DNA of 13,905 nt from Acidobacteriota bacterium. Its GTDB lineage: Bacteria > Acidobacteriota > Vicinamibacteria > Vicinamibacterales > CAVVIG01. The translations under genes and the position numbers were made by a program. The notes below the pieces were generated by a model. The model was not told the DNA's origin, made no database searches, and worked only from the letters and a program-made list of their open reading frames with translations. The stretch lies in contig QHWK01000141.1 of the NCBI GenBank assembly GCA_003223775.1, positions 1-13,905 on the forward strand, read 5' to 3'. This document shows positions 12,591 through 13,905 of the stretch, piece by piece (within the stretch, counting starts at the first letter, position 1; every line of letters starts with the position of its first letter).

Positions 12591-12649
12591 AATTAAGAGC
12601 GCGTTTCAAAGATGACGGCCGCGGGTAATTCTGCAACCCGCTCTTAATT
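12591..12649. repeat. Inverted repeat in the serA leader with a nested second hairpin
   Basis: AATTAAGAGCG (12591-12601) and CGCTCTTAATT (12639-12649) are perfect 11-bp arms 37 nt apart. They fill most of the 71-nt gap between DUF1015 and serA and end 2 nt before the serA ATG. Inside, GCGGGT (12621-12626) can pair with ACCCGC (12636-12641), which overlaps the outer right arm by three bases. In the mRNA this could affect serA translation or transcript stability, or be a small repeat element. Confidence 0.65.
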
Positions 12650-12659
12650 GGGCCCCTCG

Positions 12660-13892
12660 CTATATCACATGTATCAGGAGCCCGTCGCGCAGCTTCGGCT
12701 CGAACCACGTCGATTTGGGCGGCATGATATCGCCGGCTTCGGACACGGCCATGAGATCCGCGACGCTCACGGGGTATAGCGAGAAGGCGACGGCCGCCTT
12801 CCCCGAATCGACGGCCTGCTCGAGCGCGCTGGTCCCGCGCGCGCCGCCGACGAAATCGATCCGCTTGTCGGTGCGCACGTCGGCGATCTTGAGCACCGGC
12901 GCGAGCAGCACCTCCTGCAGCACGCTGACGTCGAGCGACGCGATCGGATCGGCGGCGTTCGGCGCGGCGCGCGGCCGCAGCGTGTGCCACGCGCGCTGAA
13001 AGTACATCGCGATGTCGCCGCGCCGCACCGGCGTCGCCGGGCCCGCCTCGATCTCGAACTGATCGCGCACGGCGTGCACGAAGTCGGCGGCGCTCAACCC
13101 GCCGAGATCTTTCACCGTGCGGTTGTAGGGAAGGATCTGCACCTGATCGTGCGGGAAGGCGACGGCCAACATCGTGGAGGCGTCGGCGCCGTCGCCGAGC
13201 GACGTGCCGCGGATGCCGCGATCGCGCATCTCGGCACGCGCGCGCGCGGCGCTCGCCGCGCGGTGATGGCCGTCGGCGATGTAGAGCGCCGGAATGCGTG
13301 CGAACGCCGCCACGAGCGCGTCGCGGTCCGCGCCGGCGACGCGCCAGATCGTGTGCTGCACGCCGTCCGCCGCGGTGAAATCGATGAGCGGCGCGCCGCC
13401 GATCGTCCGCTCGGAGACGCGGGTGACGTCGCGCTCGGCGCGGTAGGTGAGGAAGACCGGACCCGTCTGCGCGCCGAGCGCGAGCATGTGGCGGGTGCGG
13501 TCGTCTTCCTTGTCCCGCCGCGTGCGCTCGTGCTTCCTGATCGCGCCCGCGTCGTACTCGTCGATCGAGAAGCAGGCGGCGATTCCCGTCTGCACGTGGC
13601 CGCCCATGCGGAGCCGGTAGAAGTAGGCGCTCGGCTCGTCCTCGACGACGAGCGACCTGTCCCGCAGCGACGCGAAATTCTGCGCCGCGCGGCGGTAGAC
13701 GGCGTCGGAGTACGGATCGGCGTCGGCCGGCAGCTCGAGCTCGGCACGCGAGACGCGAAGAAAGCTGAGCGGGTTGCCCTCGGCGAGCGCGCGCGCCTCG
13801 TCGGTCGTGACCACGTCGTAGGGAACGGCCGCCACCGCGCCGGCGATGTCGGGCGTGGGACGCAGCGCCCGGAACGGGTAGAGCGTGGCCAT
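12660..13892 (-). CDS. DUF1015-family protein of the serine biosynthesis operon
   Basis: This 410-residue cytosolic protein belongs to the DUF1015 family, judged from PFRALRPTP and VPYDVV near the N-terminus, LRVSR (45-49), YFYRL (90-94), AIRKHERT (117-124) and YIADGHHRAASAA (204-216), with length normal for the family. DUF1015 genes often sit beside serA and serC in other bacteria (recalled, not searched), and here it is first in the operon. Its molecular function is not established to my knowledge. The DGHHR-x-x-A motif resembles box II of ParB/sulfiredoxin-fold proteins, which include the serine kinases SerK and SbnI; a role in phosphoserine or serine-phosphate chemistry is a hypothesis. 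The start ATG 13892 gives a clean family N-terminus. Only 13 nt upstream are in view, so the operon promoter cannot be judged. The stop is TGA or similar just before the 71-nt gap to serA. Confidence 0.88.
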   Translation of the reverse strand: MATLYPFRALRPTPDIAGAVAAVPYDVVTTDEARALAEGNPLSFLRVSRAELELPADADPYSDAVYRRAAQNFASLRDRSLVVEDEPSAYFYRLRMGGHVQTGIAACFSIDEYDAGAIRKHERTRRDKEDDRTRHMLALGAQTGPVFLTYRAERDVTRVSERTIGGAPLIDFTAADGVQHTIWRVAGADRDALVAAFARIPALYIADGHHRAASAARARAEMRDRGIRGTSLGDGADASTMLAVAFPHDQVQILPYNRTVKDLGGLSAADFVHAVRDQFEIEAGPATPVRRGDIAMYFQRAWHTLRPRAAPNAADPIASLDVSVLQEVLLAPVLKIADVRTDKRIDFVGGARGTSALEQAVDSGKAAVAFSLYPVSVADLMAVSEAGDIMPPKSTWFEPKLRDGLLIHVI

Positions 13893-13905
13893 GAAGGCCG
13901 AATTA

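Noticed and set aside
13893..13905. Leaderless -10 (TAATTC) 7 nt before the DUF1015 start
   Set aside because: The spacing fits, but the hexamer matches TATAAT at only two positions and the window ends before its context can be read.

Overview
The window is about two-thirds GC by eye. It holds ten genes: one runs off the left edge and nine are complete. They are densely packed, with many divergent and convergent pairs. I see no phage, transposase, CRISPR array, rRNA or tRNA. The gene set (SulP transporter, DNA polymerase I, a PcnB-type poly(A) polymerase, a secreted DNRLRE-phosphoesterase, a delta-9-type desaturase, and DUF1015-serA-serC), the scarcity of Shine-Dalgarno sequences and the GC-rich intergenic repeats suggest a Gram-negative-type soil bacterium. 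My best guess is Acidobacteriota, perhaps Vicinamibacteria. That placement is from general resemblance and is not proven.

Layout. 1-140 (-): start of a DUF1223-type secreted CxxC protein. 167-1825 (+): SulP/STAS anion transporter. 1825-2107: two inverted arrays of 9/18-nt G-rich repeats filling a convergent gap. 2108-2893 (-): lipoprotein-like protein of unknown function with a C-terminal membrane anchor. 2920-5499 (+): polA. 5507-5578: a duplicated 36-nt palindromic repeat. 5586-7007 (-): secreted DNRLRE plus phosphoesterase protein. 7129-7917 (-): exported helical-repeat protein. 8012-9403 (+): pcnB, with an in-frame block of 11-nt repeats. 9407-9448: AT-rich hairpin between convergent genes. 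9452-10219 (-): fatty acid desaturase. 10286-11377, 11374-12588 and 12660-13892 (all -): serC, serA and DUF1015, transcribed in the order DUF1015-serA-serC.

How the genes work together. The clearest functional unit is the serine operon. SerA oxidises 3-phosphoglycerate, SerC transaminates the product to phosphoserine, and the DUF1015 protein leads the operon. No phosphoserine phosphatase is in view. The other genes look like single-gene units.

The most striking non-coding pattern is at gene starts. Five genes have a good -10 hexamer ending only 7 or 8 nt before the start codon and no Shine-Dalgarno, which predicts leaderless mRNAs. Two divergent pairs (DUF1223/sulP and lipoprotein/polA) have exactly 26 nt between start codons. 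In the second pair the two -10 hexamers overlap. The desaturase is the contrast: it has a leader, a Shine-Dalgarno and a palindrome that could be an operator. I found no convincing new multi-gene system. The best novelty candidates are the leaderless bidirectional promoters, the post-stop repeat arrays, the repeat block inside pcnB, and the DUF1015 protein of the serine operon.
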